Of a DNA stretch of 64,000 nucleotides, positions 36,545 through 48,739 are shown piece after piece. The notes under the pieces are model-generated. The model made no database searches and was not told the DNA's origin. It saw only the letters and a list, made by a program, of their open reading frames with translations. The position numbers and the translations under genes are program-made. Each line of letters opens with the position of its first letter. Within the stretch, counting starts at the first letter, position 1. Origin of the DNA: Rhynchosporium graminicola (taxonomy: Eukaryota > Ascomycota > Leotiomycetes > Helotiales > Ploettnerulaceae); assembly GCA_900074885.1 (NCBI GenBank), contig FJUW01000040.1, positions 372,001 to 436,000 of the forward strand. Reading direction: 5' to 3'.

Positions 36545-38279
36545 TATATAAAAGAAAGGGTTTATTAATATTAGAGCTTTTCCTTTTCAACCGCGATAAC
36601 TACTTTAACTTATAAGTTTACTTTCCCTAGACTATAATACGGCTCCTAGAGTAAGTATTATTACTAACTACTATAGTAGTCTACTATAATCTTATATATT
36701 AATCGACCTAATCGACTCTTCTCTTAATATAAGTAAGTTTCTTATCTTAGTTTTAGGGATAGTCCTTAAGTACGATATAAAGGTTTCACGGATCTATAAC
36801 GCTAACTCCTATAGTGCTTTTACTAGTTCCTGCTAGTGCTCTTTCGGCGGCGTATCGTATATATTACCTACGATATATTCGCGCTTTCCTTAAGATAAAA
36901 TATAATAATACTCTTATTTTAGAACTCTTATACTCGTTTAATAAGCTTAACTCTAAGCTTTATAAGTATTATTTAGTATTAAAGAGCAGTTATAAGTATA
37001 TAAGTTACTTAAATATAAATATAGTTATATATACTAACGCGTTATAGTTACTTAATTATATTAATACGGAATATACTATTTTATCCGGTTTACTTCCTAG
37101 CGATAAAGCTAAGGATACGGAACTAAATCGGGGTAGTATTATAGCTACTTATAAGACTATTAATCAGATCTATTATCTCGCGAAATCTGCTACTCCTATT
37201 ACTACGTTAGAGATTACTATTATATAATTAGCAAAGACTTAAGCTTTAAGGTATTCTATAGAGAAAGTATTTAAGGAGTTAGAGTTTATTAAGGTAATAA
37301 GTTATAATCTTAAACCCTTAGATACTAGTATAATACTAACNCTAACTCCTATAGTGCTTTTACTAGTTCCTGCTAGTGCTCTTTCGGCGGCGTATCGTAT
37401 ATATTACCTACGATATATTCGCGCTTTCCTTAAGATAAAATATAATAATACTCTTATTTTAGAACTCTTATACTCGTTTAATAAGCTTAACTCTAAGCTT
37501 TATAAGTATTATTTAGTATTAAAGAGCAGTTATAAGTATATAAGTTACTTAAATATAAATATAGTTATATATACTAACGCGTTATAGTTACTTAATTATA
37601 TTAATACGGAATATACTATTTTATCCGGTTTACTTCCTAGCGATAAAGCTAAGGATACGGAACTAAATCGGGGTAGTATTATAGCTACTTATAAGACTAT
37701 TAATCAGATCTATTATCTCGCGAAATCTGCTACTCCTATTACTACGTTAGAGATTACTATTATATAATTAGCAAAGACTTAAGCTTTAAGGTATTCTATA
37801 GAGAAAGTATTTAAGGAGTTAGAGTTTATTAAGGTAATAAGTTATAATCTTAAACCCTTAGATACTAGTATAATACTAACGCGATATAAGATTTAGATCT
37901 TCTAATAGTCGATTCGGCGAAGTCTAAGTTAATAGCTGAAATAGCGTTAAAGTAAATAAAGGAATTAAATAGTATTATATAGGAATTTACGAAGAAAGCT
38001 ATATTTAAGGCTATAATATCTAATGCTAAAGGAAAGAGGAATTTACCTTCTAGTTCAGAGATAGCGTCAGATCTAGATACTCCCGGACCCTCTCTAAAGA
38101 AGAAAGCCCGTAGGATTAGCTATTATACTCAGTCTACTACTAGAGCTACATTAGTAGATTTAAGTAAGGAGTTAGATATAGTAATTCTAGTTCTAGATAT
38201 TCCAGATTTATTAGAAGCTCCGGAGAACTTAGGGGAGAAAGCTAGTAAAGTAGAAGTAGTTAAAGAAGTAGAGTTTTAG
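36545..38279 (+). pseudogene. Antisense accessory reading frame of Gypsy-A (copy 2)
   Basis: Same layout as in copy 1: TATATAAAAG at 36545, then an open stretch (about 36800-37047) continuing past RIP-type stops, and a second part rich in Lys/Glu that includes PSLKKKARRISYYTQ and ends at TAG 38277-38279. Its middle is artificially duplicated: 36802-37340 recurs as 37342-37880. Ignoring the second copy restores the copy-1 layout. No domain recognised. Confidence 0.5.
37341..37341. other. Single-n assembly join with duplicated contig ends
   Basis: The 539 bases before the n (36802-37340) recur directly after it (37342-37880), and sequence then continues as in Gypsy-A1. Overlapping contigs were concatenated rather than merged. 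Confidence 0.9.
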
Positions 38280-40388
38280 ATATAGCGTTATTATAAAGTA
38301 TAATCAGAGGATTATTCTTAGTAATAAATTCTAATACTAGTAACTATAATAGCTTATTATCCTCTAAGTAACTATAGTTATCTATTTCGTCTTCTTAGGC
38401 TTTAATCTACTAATCTAGTTTACGTAGAGGTCTAGGTTTACTTAGGTTAGTAGTATAGAAGTCTCTAAGCTTATATAGAGTACTTATTAAGTCAGAAGCG
38501 TTATACTAAGTTAGGTCCGGGTCATAGCCTAGCTAGCTAACTTAATACTTTAGATTACCTCTTAGGAGCTATATAGCGAGTATATCTTATAACTCTTACT
38601 CTTCTTAAGTAGCGATAACCTCCGGGGGTAGGTTTAGTAACTCCTAGCTTAGTAATAAGTTATCCGGGTCCTTAAAGAGTAATTCAGGAGCGAATATATT
38701 ATATATAGAAGATCCCGGGAGTAAATCTAGCTTATAAGAGTATCTGATCTTAGTTAGGACTTAGTATAGTCTTACCTAGAGACTAGATAGCTTTTTACTT
38801 AGCTAGTAATTCTTAAGGTTCTTTATAGAGAGAAATACCTTATCTTTAACTTCTTAGTCGATATTACGCTGTTTCGGGTCAGTTATAGCGCTTATCTTAT
38901 ACTAAGTAGCTAGTATATTAGCTTTTATAACCTCGATAGCGGATTTAGTACGTTTAGCTAGAGATTTAGTATTAGTATAGTTAAGCTTCTCTTATAGTAT
39001 CGATCCGGTAGGTTACTTCTAGTCCTAGCTATTCCGTAGTAATATACTATATTTAAGAGTATATAGCGCTATACCGATAGAGTCGTAAGGCAGGGTTACT
39101 TAGGCGCGGTCTATTATTAGTAGTAGTTCGCACTAGTTACTCTAGTAGTAATTAACAAAAAGTCTAAAGCGTTAGTTAATATACTAATTTATAATCTCTA
39201 TTTATCTATCGGTTTACTAGTAGAAAGAGATAGAGAGCTTAACCTTAACTATAATTATATAGTAAAACTCTTACTAGAAGGATAAGACTAACTAAGCTTC
39301 TTAGTCGGATATAATTAACTTAAGGGTATATCTGAAATAATATATCTATTAGATAAATAATATTACTATCCCGCAGGTATCGATATTATAGTAGTATAGT
39401 ATCGATACGGAGTCCTTCCCTAGGCGGTCGATAAATACTAATATCTTATTAAATCCTTAGTTATTAGGCAGGAAGTCTTTAAAATCTATAGCTAAGTACT
39501 ATATAGAGTAGCTAAGCACTAGTAATAAGTAGAGGAATCCTTACTATTTCGTTTGCTTCAGATGAGAGTACTAATAAGAGCAGTAATTATAAGTATATTA
39601 TTTTATATCTAATATAAGTCTTTTCTAGTAGTAATAAGTAGAAATCATTTCAGCAGTCTTATAAGTATTCGGATAGGCAGAGGAAACTTAATCGTAGATT
39701 TCGCTGATTAAACGGGTATATAGCGGGGTATAGCGTTATACGTATAGACGACTATTATAAAGTAGTAAACTATTATTAATAGTATAGCTATCTCCTAATA
39801 TATTCTATTTATTAGAGAACGATTCTTAGTTAAATTAATATAGCTTCTCGATCAAATCAAAGGAATTATATATAGGTTCCGGTAGCGTATTAGTCCCTAG
39901 TGATATTAGGTATATATAACTGATTTAATCAATATAATACTTAGCTAGTTCCGCGTTAATCCTAGGGTCTAGGCGGTCTAGAAGTAGTAAAACCTAAGAT
40001 CTACTATCTTATTTCTATTATTCTTATATCCTTAGATCTTATTCCTTATAGCTAAGGATATCAGCTTTAGTATTATCTTTACTAAGCGTATATATAATTT
40101 AAAAATTAAATTCAGAAAGGAATTCTATTTATATAGCTTACTTACTAGTTAGGACCTTAGTAGTTATAAAGTATTCTAAGGATCGATAATCCGTATACAC
40201 GCTAGTATAGCGTTATAGAGATATAAGTTCCGGTCTCTATTTCCGGAAAGACTTAATAATAGCGTATAGCTCCTTATTATAGATCTCTTAGTTTAGTTTA
40301 TATCTATTAAGAATATAAGAGTAGAATCTAATTAGATACTACTAGTTATCTTTATATAATTAGGAGATAACTCTAGCTATTATACTAT

Positions 40389-40389
40389 N
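40389..40389. other. Single-n assembly join with duplicated contig ends
   Basis: 38407-40388 recurs as 40390-42371 (1982 bp). I noticed three mismatches on reading (near 39128, 39248 and 40133), too few for an ancient duplication in RIP-mutated DNA. They may be sequencing errors or two alleles or copies. Confidence 0.88.
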
Positions 40390-43300
40390 CTACTAATCTA
40401 GTTTACGTAGAGGTCTAGGTTTACTTAGGTTAGTAGTATAGAAGTCTCTAAGCTTATATAGAGTACTTATTAAGTCAGAAGCGTTATACTAAGTTAGGTC
40501 CGGGTCATAGCCTAGCTAGCTAACTTAATACTTTAGATTACCTCTTAGGAGCTATATAGCGAGTATATCTTATAACTCTTACTCTTCTTAAGTAGCGATA
40601 ACCTCCGGGGGTAGGTTTAGTAACTCCTAGCTTAGTAATAAGTTATCCGGGTCCTTAAAGAGTAATTCAGGAGCGAATATATTATATATAGAAGATCCCG
40701 GGAGTAAATCTAGCTTATAAGAGTATCTGATCTTAGTTAGGACTTAGTATAGTCTTACCTAGAGACTAGATAGCTTTTTACTTAGCTAGTAATTCTTAAG
40801 GTTCTTTATAGAGAGAAATACCTTATCTTTAACTTCTTAGTCGATATTACGCTGTTTCGGGTCAGTTATAGCGCTTATCTTATACTAAGTAGCTAGTATA
40901 TTAGCTTTTATAACCTCGATAGCGGATTTAGTACGTTTAGCTAGAGATTTAGTATTAGTATAGTTAAGCTTCTCTTATAGTATCGATCCGGTAGGTTACT
41001 TCTAGTCCTAGCTATTCCGTAGTAATATACTATATTTAAGAGTATATAGCGCTATACCGATAGAGTCGTAAGGCAGGGTTACTTAGGCGCGGTCTATTAT
41101 TAGTAGTAGTTCGCCCTAGTTACTCTAGTAGTAATTAACAAAAAGTCTAAAGCGTTAGTTAATATACTAATTTATAATCTCTATTTATCTATCGGTTTAC
41201 TAGTAGAAAGAGATAGAGAGCTTAACCTTAACTTTAATTATATAGTAAAACTCTTACTAGAAGGATAAGACTAACTAAGCTTCTTAGTCGGATATAATTA
41301 ACTTAAGGGTATATCTGAAATAATATATCTATTAGATAAATAATATTACTATCCCGCAGGTATCGATATTATAGTAGTATAGTATCGATACGGAGTCCTT
41401 CCCTAGGCGGTCGATAAATACTAATATCTTATTAAATCCTTAGTTATTAGGCAGGAAGTCTTTAAAATCTATAGCTAAGTACTATATAGAGTAGCTAAGC
41501 ACTAGTAATAAGTAGAGGAATCCTTACTATTTCGTTTGCTTCAGATGAGAGTACTAATAAGAGCAGTAATTATAAGTATATTATTTTATATCTAATATAA
41601 GTCTTTTCTAGTAGTAATAAGTAGAAATCATTTCAGCAGTCTTATAAGTATTCGGATAGGCAGAGGAAACTTAATCGTAGATTTCGCTGATTAAACGGGT
41701 ATATAGCGGGGTATAGCGTTATACGTATAGACGACTATTATAAAGTAGTAAACTATTATTAATAGTATAGCTATCTCCTAATATATTCTATTTATTAGAG
41801 AACGATTCTTAGTTAAATTAATATAGCTTCTCGATCAAATCAAAGGAATTATATATAGGTTCCGGTAGCGTATTAGTCCCTAGTGATATTAGGTATATAT
41901 AACTGATTTAATCAATATAATACTTAGCTAGTTCCGCGTTAATCCTAGGGTCTAGGCGGTCTAGAAGTAGTAAAACCTAAGATCTACTATCTTATTTCTA
42001 TTATTCTTATATCCTTAGATCTTATTCCTTATAGCTAAGGATATCAGCTTTAGTATTATCTTTACTAAGCGTATATATAATTTAAAAATTAAATTCAGAA
42101 AGGAATTCTATTTATTTAGCTTACTTACTAGTTAGGACCTTAGTAGTTATAAAGTATTCTAAGGATCGATAATCCGTATACACGCTAGTATAGCGTTATA
42201 GAGATATAAGTTCCGGTCTCTATTTCCGGAAAGACTTAATAATAGCGTATAGCTCCTTATTATAGATCTCTTAGTTTAGTTTATATCTATTAAGAATATA
42301 AGAGTAGAATCTAATTAGATACTACTAGTTATCTTTATATAATTAGGAGATAACTCTAGCTATTATACTATTAGAAGTATTAGTTTCTAGTTTAGTTTAT
42401 AATTTAGGGTCGAAATAATATAGTTTCTATACTAATAGTAGCTATTAATATAAATCGTCAAAGGACTTCTTATAATCGTTAGTAAAATTCTATAGTACTA
42501 TAGGCCGAGTAAGCACTAAGAGAGGTTTAGTAATAAGGCCGAAATTCCGAATAAATTAATAATAGAACTTATAGAATCCTAAAAAGGATTTTATAGCTAT
42601 TACCGTTTCGGGGTACTTCTAGTCTACTAATAATACTACCTTCTCGGGATCTAGCTCGATTCCGTTAGTAGTAATAATATATCTAAGGTATTTAATCCGG
42701 GTAATATAGAATTCGCTTTTCTTAATATCTACTTAAAGTCTAGTATCTATTAAGCGTTATAGTACTAATTTAACATATTCCTCATATTCCTAGAGCGTTT
42801 CTAAGTATATAAGGGTATTATCTAGGTAAGCTATATAGAAATTATCTAGGTAGTCTAATAGTATATTATTTATATATCGCTAGTATATATTAGGTCTATT
42901 ATAGAGCTTAAAAAGTAATACTTTATATTTATAAGATCCGAAGCGGGTTCGGAAGGTAATATATTCCTCAGATTCGGAGTCTATATAGATATAGTTAAAT
43001 ACTACTTAGATATCTAATTTAGTAAAGATTATTACTTTAGATATACGAGTTAAGAGCTTATCGATCCTAGGTATTAAGTAGGAATCCTTTCGAGTGATCA
43101 TATTAAGCTTACGATAGTCGATATAGAAGCGTAATCCTCTATCGGCCTTCTTAATAAATAGTATAAGTAATATAAAAGGACTTTAGTTAGATTTAATAAA
43201 TCTCTTATCTAGGTTTTCTATAAGGTACTCCTTAGTTACTCGTAGTTCGTCTGTAGATTACTAATATAAGAGCGAATATATATTAGGTAATAGTTCTTCT

Positions 43301-46047
43301 AGAATAATTTTATAATCGTATAAGCGATACAGCAGAAGAATATTAGAATCTCGCTTAGAAAAGACTTCCTTAAGGGTATAGTATTATTCCGGTAGCTTTT
43401 TAGCTACAAGTCGTTCGGTATCAGGATCCTCAGGAGAGTCACTATTTAGATAATCTTATAAGAGGTAATCTATCTTATAGATACTAATAAAGAATAATTC
43501 GGAACCTTTATATTTTATATTAAAGTAAAAAGCTATAGTACTAATTTAGTAAATCGGAACTAGTTTCCAGATCCTCAGAGGTTAAAAAGAGCACTTATAG
43601 TAAGGTTTCGGTATAAGTACCTTTCTCGATAAAGTCAGAGCGGAAAAGGGTTCAGATTCCTTAGCGATAAGTAGAAATAAGTTAAAAAGTAAGGATAATA
43701 CGTTAATATACTATATCGCTACTATTTAGTATAATCGGCATTAATCTAGCTAGTTTATAGCTAAGTCCTACGCGTTAGCGTCGATTTAGTAAGATCGATT
43801 AATACTAAGTTTATAAGGCAGTAAAGTTATAATTATCTCCTTATTATATCAGAGAGTAGCTAGATAGCGTTCCGACTATAGTAGCTTATAGTAAAGCGTA
43901 TCTAGCTTAACTTGAAATTATTATATCTATTTAATACTAATAATTATATCTTATTATCCTAAATCGAGGAGAATAAAAAGGCAGTTATAAATACGCTTAT
44001 TATTAATAGAAAAGTATAAATATATAAAATAAGTAATATAAGTTCTAATAGACTATTAGAAACTATATATTAGAATAGAATAAAGTAATAGCTCGATTTT
44101 AATACTAAGAGCTCCTAATAGTCATCCGGTAAGAGTATAATTAATAAATAGATAACTATTCGCTCTAGTATCGATCAGGCTATTTATAGAGACTCCTAGC
44201 CTATTTATACTAACTATAGTCGGGTATATGAATTACTTACTTCTTATTAGGGAGTTAAGGTCCAGATTAGAGAGATTATACTTATATAGACTTAAGAAGG
44301 AGTTTTTACCTAAGCCTTATTATTTCCCTCTAGTATTAGTCCAGATTCGGAAGGTATATCTTCTACTACTTCCTTAGTTACTTAATCCTCTTCCGGAAAT
44401 TCGTCGATTAATTAAACCTTAGGCAGGTTAAGGTAATCTAGCTTAATATAACTAAGCTATCTATAACTATAATACTTAAGAGGTTCTCCGGTCGAAGTAA
44501 TAGGGCGTTTTAGCGCAGAGGGAGTACTAGCTTATACCGGGGTAGAAGTATATATATATAGTACAGGAGTAGTTTATCGAGGAGCTAAGCTTAAGGACTA
44601 GTGAGAAGTAGAACTAGTAGTAGTTATAGTAGTAATAGTAAGCTTACGATACTATACCTAGGTAGTAGCTTTCTCAGGATAAGTACGTTCTGAGTTATAG
44701 TAACACTTAGTATTAAAAGAAAGTAAGGATCTAACTATAGAAGCGTAATCCTTATTCTATATTAGTTTAATAATAAGAGTTAAAGCGCGTAAGGATAGTA
44801 TAATCTTATCTTATATATAGAAGAATTACTCCTTCTTTTTAACCTTACCTTAGATAGTAGCACTTTAAAATCGATTACGAAACTCGGCGAAAGTCTCGTG
44901 TATATAGCCGGGTTATTATATTTCTAAGCAGTAGAAAGCGTTATAGTAGTTATCTTCCTCTAAACTAGTAAGAAAGTTCTCCTCTAATAAGAAGATTATT
45001 TTATCACTAGTTTTAAACTTATTAGCGAGATACTAAAGCGTAAGATACTCTTTAGCTAATCTAGTAACTAGCCCCTATACGAGAACACGCCAGGAGAAAT
45101 CTATAGGATAGTAGTTAGTATTCATAGCTAGCCGGTCTCGTATCGATACTCTCTATTAGAGGAAAGTAAGGTCCGATCTATTATCTAAGGGCAGGATCTT
45201 CTTAGTAAGATAAGACTTCCTAAGGCGTAACTCTACCGATTCGGCGCCGAGAGAAGGAAATAATTTATTAAGAATAGTATCCTCTCTCTTAGTACTATAT
45301 ATTAGAATAGAGTTTATTAAGTTATTAAACTCCGCTATACGCGGAGATTATAATATTAGTTCTAGTAGAAGAGTCGAAAACAAGTAAGGGACTCTTATAA
45401 GGAACTTATCTTATATAAAGATTAGTTTATCTATAGTATCTTCTAGAGAGTTATTCTTTTCCTCTTAGTCCGCTAATTATTATAAGAGAGAATAGATCAG
45501 GTTCGAGTTACTTATAATAGTAAGAGTACTTAGCGATTATACTCTTAGTGAATTTCGCTTTTATTTTCCTTTCCCTCTCGATCAGTACTTTCTTAATAAG
45601 ATATTAATATTCTCTAGGGTAAGAGATATTTAGAGTAAGGAAAAGTATAATAGATTAAGTTCAGAGGTAGAGCGGGGGGGATCGCGTTAAGTACCCCTAG
45701 AACTAGAGAGGTCTCTAGTTTATTAGTTAAGAGCTATAATAGTAGCTTAAAAAAGGGTATATTAGGGCTATTTTAGCAGCGATATATAGAGATTAAAGTT
45801 CCGAGGTATTTATTATACTTTCTTCAAAATCTATCTATAATTCCTTTATACTAAAGGGGTTATTAAAAGAGCGTTAGCAAAGACCTCCTCTATTATACTA
45901 TTTACGATAAGCTAAATTAAACCCTGATTTATAGTTATCCGAGAGATCTCTAGTATCTCGGCTATATACAAGTAGTTATCGAATAACTAACTTAGTAATA
46001 AGATATTATAGTAAGTCGTCTCTAGCTATCTTAATCTTTTTATTTAA

Positions 46048-46315
46048 TATAATAATATAAGACTTAAGGCGGTATATAAGTAAGAATAAACAAGTAAGGA
46101 GGCTAAGAGCGATCTTATATAGTCTACTACAAAGGAAATAAAAAGATAAGGAAGGAAGAAGAAGAGAGATAGAGTATAAGGTACCTTATATATATATACT
46201 AGTACTAGCCCGATACTATACTAAATCGGATACTAGTTCTGCCGGGATACCTATGAACTTGGGCCCTGGTATCTATCCTTCTTCTCATGTGATATTCAGG
46301 TGAGCTATCGTCACA
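46048..46315 (-). repeat. Gypsy-A2 LTR, right
   Basis: 268 bp; ends GCTATCGTCACA, the least mutated version of this terminus in the window. Confidence 0.9.
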
Positions 46316-46320
46316 GCTAC

Positions 46321-47520
46321 TAAGGAAGATATATTATAGTTTCAGTAAGTAATAGGCTACTTACTATTCCTTACGCTAGCTACTAGGCCTGATATAAGCT
46401 ACGCTATGATCAAATTAGCTAGGTTCTCTAGTAACCCTAGCGATACGCATATCTTAGTTGCAAAGAACGTACTTAGATACCTTAGAGGTTCTATTAAACT
46501 AGGCTTAGTTTATATTAATAGCTCTAGTAAATACGTTAGCGGATACTGCGATTCTGACTATGCCGGAGATATTAGTACGGCTAAGTCCACTAGCGGCTAT
46601 TCCTTCTATATAGGAAGCTGCTTATTCTCTTGGAAGTCGAAGTTGCAATCGATTATAGCTCAGTCTACTANNNNNNNNNNNNNNNNNNNNNNNNNNNNNN
46701 NNNNNNNNNNNNNNNNNNNNNNNNNNNNNNNNNNNNNNNNNNNNNNNNNNNNNNNNNNNNNNNNNNNNNNNNNNNNNNNNNNNNNNNNNNNNNNNNNNNN
46801 NNNNNNNNNNNNNNNNNNNNNNNNNNNNNNNNNNNNNNNNNNNNNNNNNNNNNNNNNNNNNNNNNNNNNNNNNNNNNNNNNNNNNNNNNNNNNNNNNNNN
46901 NNNNNNNNNNNNNNNNNNNNNNNNNNNNNNNNNNNNNNNNNNNNNNNNNNNNNNNNNNNNNNTGCAAAGAACGTACTTAGATACCTTAGAGGTTCTATTA
47001 AACTAGGCTTAGTTTATATTAATAGCTCTAGTAAATACGTTAGCGGATACTGCGATTCTGACTATGCCGGAGATATTAGTACGGCTAAGTCCACTAGCGG
47101 CTATTCCTTCTATATAGGAAGCTGCTTATTCTCTTGGAAGTCGAAGTTGCAATCGATTATAGCTCAGTCTACTAAAGAAGCTGAATATATAGCTATTAAT
47201 TCGGTAGTTAAAGAAGTAATCTATATAAGATAACTTCTTACCGAATTAGGCTATTACTTCAAAGAGAGGTTCCAGGTATTTACTAATAATAACGGCGCTT
47301 TATTGCTCTCTAAAAACCCTTAATTCAATAAGAGAACTAAGAATATAGCTATAAAGTACAACTTTATTAGGGACCTAATTAATTAAGGTACTATAGATTT
47401 GATCTATATTAGTACTTTGAAGCAAAAGGCAGACGGGTTTACTAAAGCCCTAGATAGGCCTAAATTTAAGGAGTTTATAAAAAACCTTGAACTAGCTTAT
47501 TAGAACTAGTAATTAAGATT
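46321..47520 (+). pseudogene. Copia reverse-transcriptase end and RNase H fragment
   Basis: Continues the copia pol after Gypsy-A2: TRPDISYAMIKLARFSSNP, VLRYLRGSIKLGLVY, CDSDYAGDISTAKSTSGY, then STKEAEYIA, the classic copia RNase H signature. The middle is an assembly gap (46671-46962) flanked by a duplicated 212-bp stretch, so the long frame spanning the Ns is not real. The frame ends near 47230, with later C-terminal remnants to about 47500. Confidence 0.85.
46671..46962. other. Assembly gap (292 N) with duplicated flanks
   Basis: 46459-46670 and 46963-47174 are the same 212 bp of copia RNase H on both sides of the gap, so the contigs overlap and the gap is probably negative or spurious. 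Confidence 0.9.
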
Positions 47521-47685
47521 GTTATAAGAGAATTAGGTTTATTTAACCTAGGAGGGTAGCTACGAGGTGGCATTTCTATTCCTTATTATATTTCTTTTGT
47601 AATAATCTAAGGGTAGTCGATTAGTGATTTAACCTATATATAGTTCTGTTTTAAAACTAACTATAAGGCTCTGATTAAGGGGGCG

Positions 47686-48292
47686 TATTAGATTTGTAAC
47701 TAGTACCTTAGTTAGTTCTGCCTGCATTAGCATATACACCCTGTACCTTATTAGTATATAGTCTTAGTATCTAGTTCAGTACCTTGCCTATATACCTTAT
47801 TATACCTGGCACCTATACCCTGTACCTTATTAACAGCCTGTACCCTGTATACTCTATTAGAGTTACTATAAAGGTTCTCGATAGAGTTCTACTACTCTCT
47901 AGTACGCATATCGTACTTCTAGAGGTTTCTACTGACGTACTACTGACGTAGTATAATTCTACGGTATACGTGTCTTCTTCTATGGAGTTCTGTATTACGT
48001 AGTATAGAATATTCTAGAGAGCTCACATAGCTATATAAGTAGCTAGAATCTCTCCTGTAGTTAGCTCTCTTCAAGTAAGCAAAAAGCAATTCGTATTAAT
48101 CACGTATTATTCTGACCTTTTAGCTGATTTCCACCTTTAATTTTTACAGTATAGAATATTCTAGAGAGCTCACATAGCTATATAAGTAGCTAGAATCTCT
48201 CCTGTAGTTAGCTCTCTTCAAGCAATTAAAGCAAGTCAAATTGATCACCTATTATTCTGACCTTTGGCCGATTTCCACCCTCAATTTCCACA
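47686..48292 (+). repeat. Right copia LTR
   Basis: Matches 33868-34486. Differences in the first 250 bp are almost all CpA/TpG to TpA; near the 3' end the two LTRs differ by short indels instead. Confidence 0.8.
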
Positions 48293-48431
48293 AAATTCAT
48301 ATAGTAATTAATACCTGCTTATAACGTCTTAATTCCAATTGAGAACCGAACTTCTTATTTACTTTACTTTATAGCTGATACTAACTGACGAGCCTATATA
48401 CCGCGTACTAGTCAGAACCAGGAACGTTATA
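48293..48431 (+). repeat. Truncated LTR of Gypsy-B (3' part only)
   Basis: Matches the last about 140 bp of the LTR at 51105-51601 (AAATTCATATAGTAATTAAT..). Its 5' part is missing where the copia LTR ends, and it is not found on the other side of the copia element. Confidence 0.65.
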
Positions 48432-48561
48432 GTATAGTTCTAGTCTCTAGGGGTATTACCATACGTACGCATACGATAGTATAATCGACTAATTACAGAA
48501 GAAATTAGATCACTTGTACCTATAGAAGTTACTGACTTTATAGTATCTCTACAGAGGGGTA

Positions 48562-48739
48562 TATTGCGAGGATATAGGTCTTAGCATAGATCAAGTGACT
48601 ATAGTCACGTGTATAGTCCGTGCGGATATTCCTAGATAATATCTTCTATCGACTCTCTATAGTAATTAGTACTGCAATGCAATAAATACTATTCAACTAC
48701 TCTATGCCTTACTCTGAAGATCAACGTAACCTTGCGATA
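48562..48739 (+). repeat. Second copy of the 178-bp LTR
   Basis: Same length and ends as 23945-24122, with CpA/TpG to TpA changes. A purine tract (CAGAGGGGTA) precedes it directly, as for a 3' LTR, and no target duplication is visible (GGGTA on the left, GAAGA on the right), so it may be the end of a truncated element rather than a solo LTR. Confidence 0.7.

Larger units (their letters stand above)
36017..46315 (-). mobile_element. Gypsy-A copy 2, inserted into the copia element
   Basis: LTRs at 36017-36284 and 46048-46315 with target duplication GCTAC (36012-36016 and 46316-46320), located inside copia pol. The apparent length of 10299 bp exceeds copy 1 by 2521 bp, almost exactly explained by two assembly duplications (540 and 1983 bp, at the n's at 37341 and 40389); the corrected length is about 7776 bp. 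RT relic near 42815-42850, chromodomain region near 38440-38570 (again after 40389). Heavily RIP-mutated and inactive. Confidence 0.88.
33868..48292 (+). mobile_element. Ty1/copia element, split by Gypsy-A copy 2 and incomplete
   Basis: LTRs at 33868-34486 and 47686-48292 (start TGTTGGATTTGTAAC, or TATTAGATTTGTAAC after RIP). A purine tract AAGGGGGCG precedes the right LTR, so the sense is plus. Interior sequence is 34487-36016 plus 46321-47685, about 2.9 kb; reverse transcriptase and RNase H are recognisable but no integrase, probably because sequence is missing at the single n at 35232. No target duplication: left flank CACTC, right flank AAATT. So either two elements recombined or the scaffold was misjoined. 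Confidence 0.8.

Noticed and set aside
36814..37587. Two identical 77-codon genes in tandem
   Set aside because: The second is the duplicated contig end after the single n at 37341; both are parts of the Gypsy-A antisense frame.
46406..47233. 275-codon frame spanning the N-run
   Set aside because: It translates Ns and a duplicated 212-bp contig end; it is copia RNase H plus an assembly artefact.
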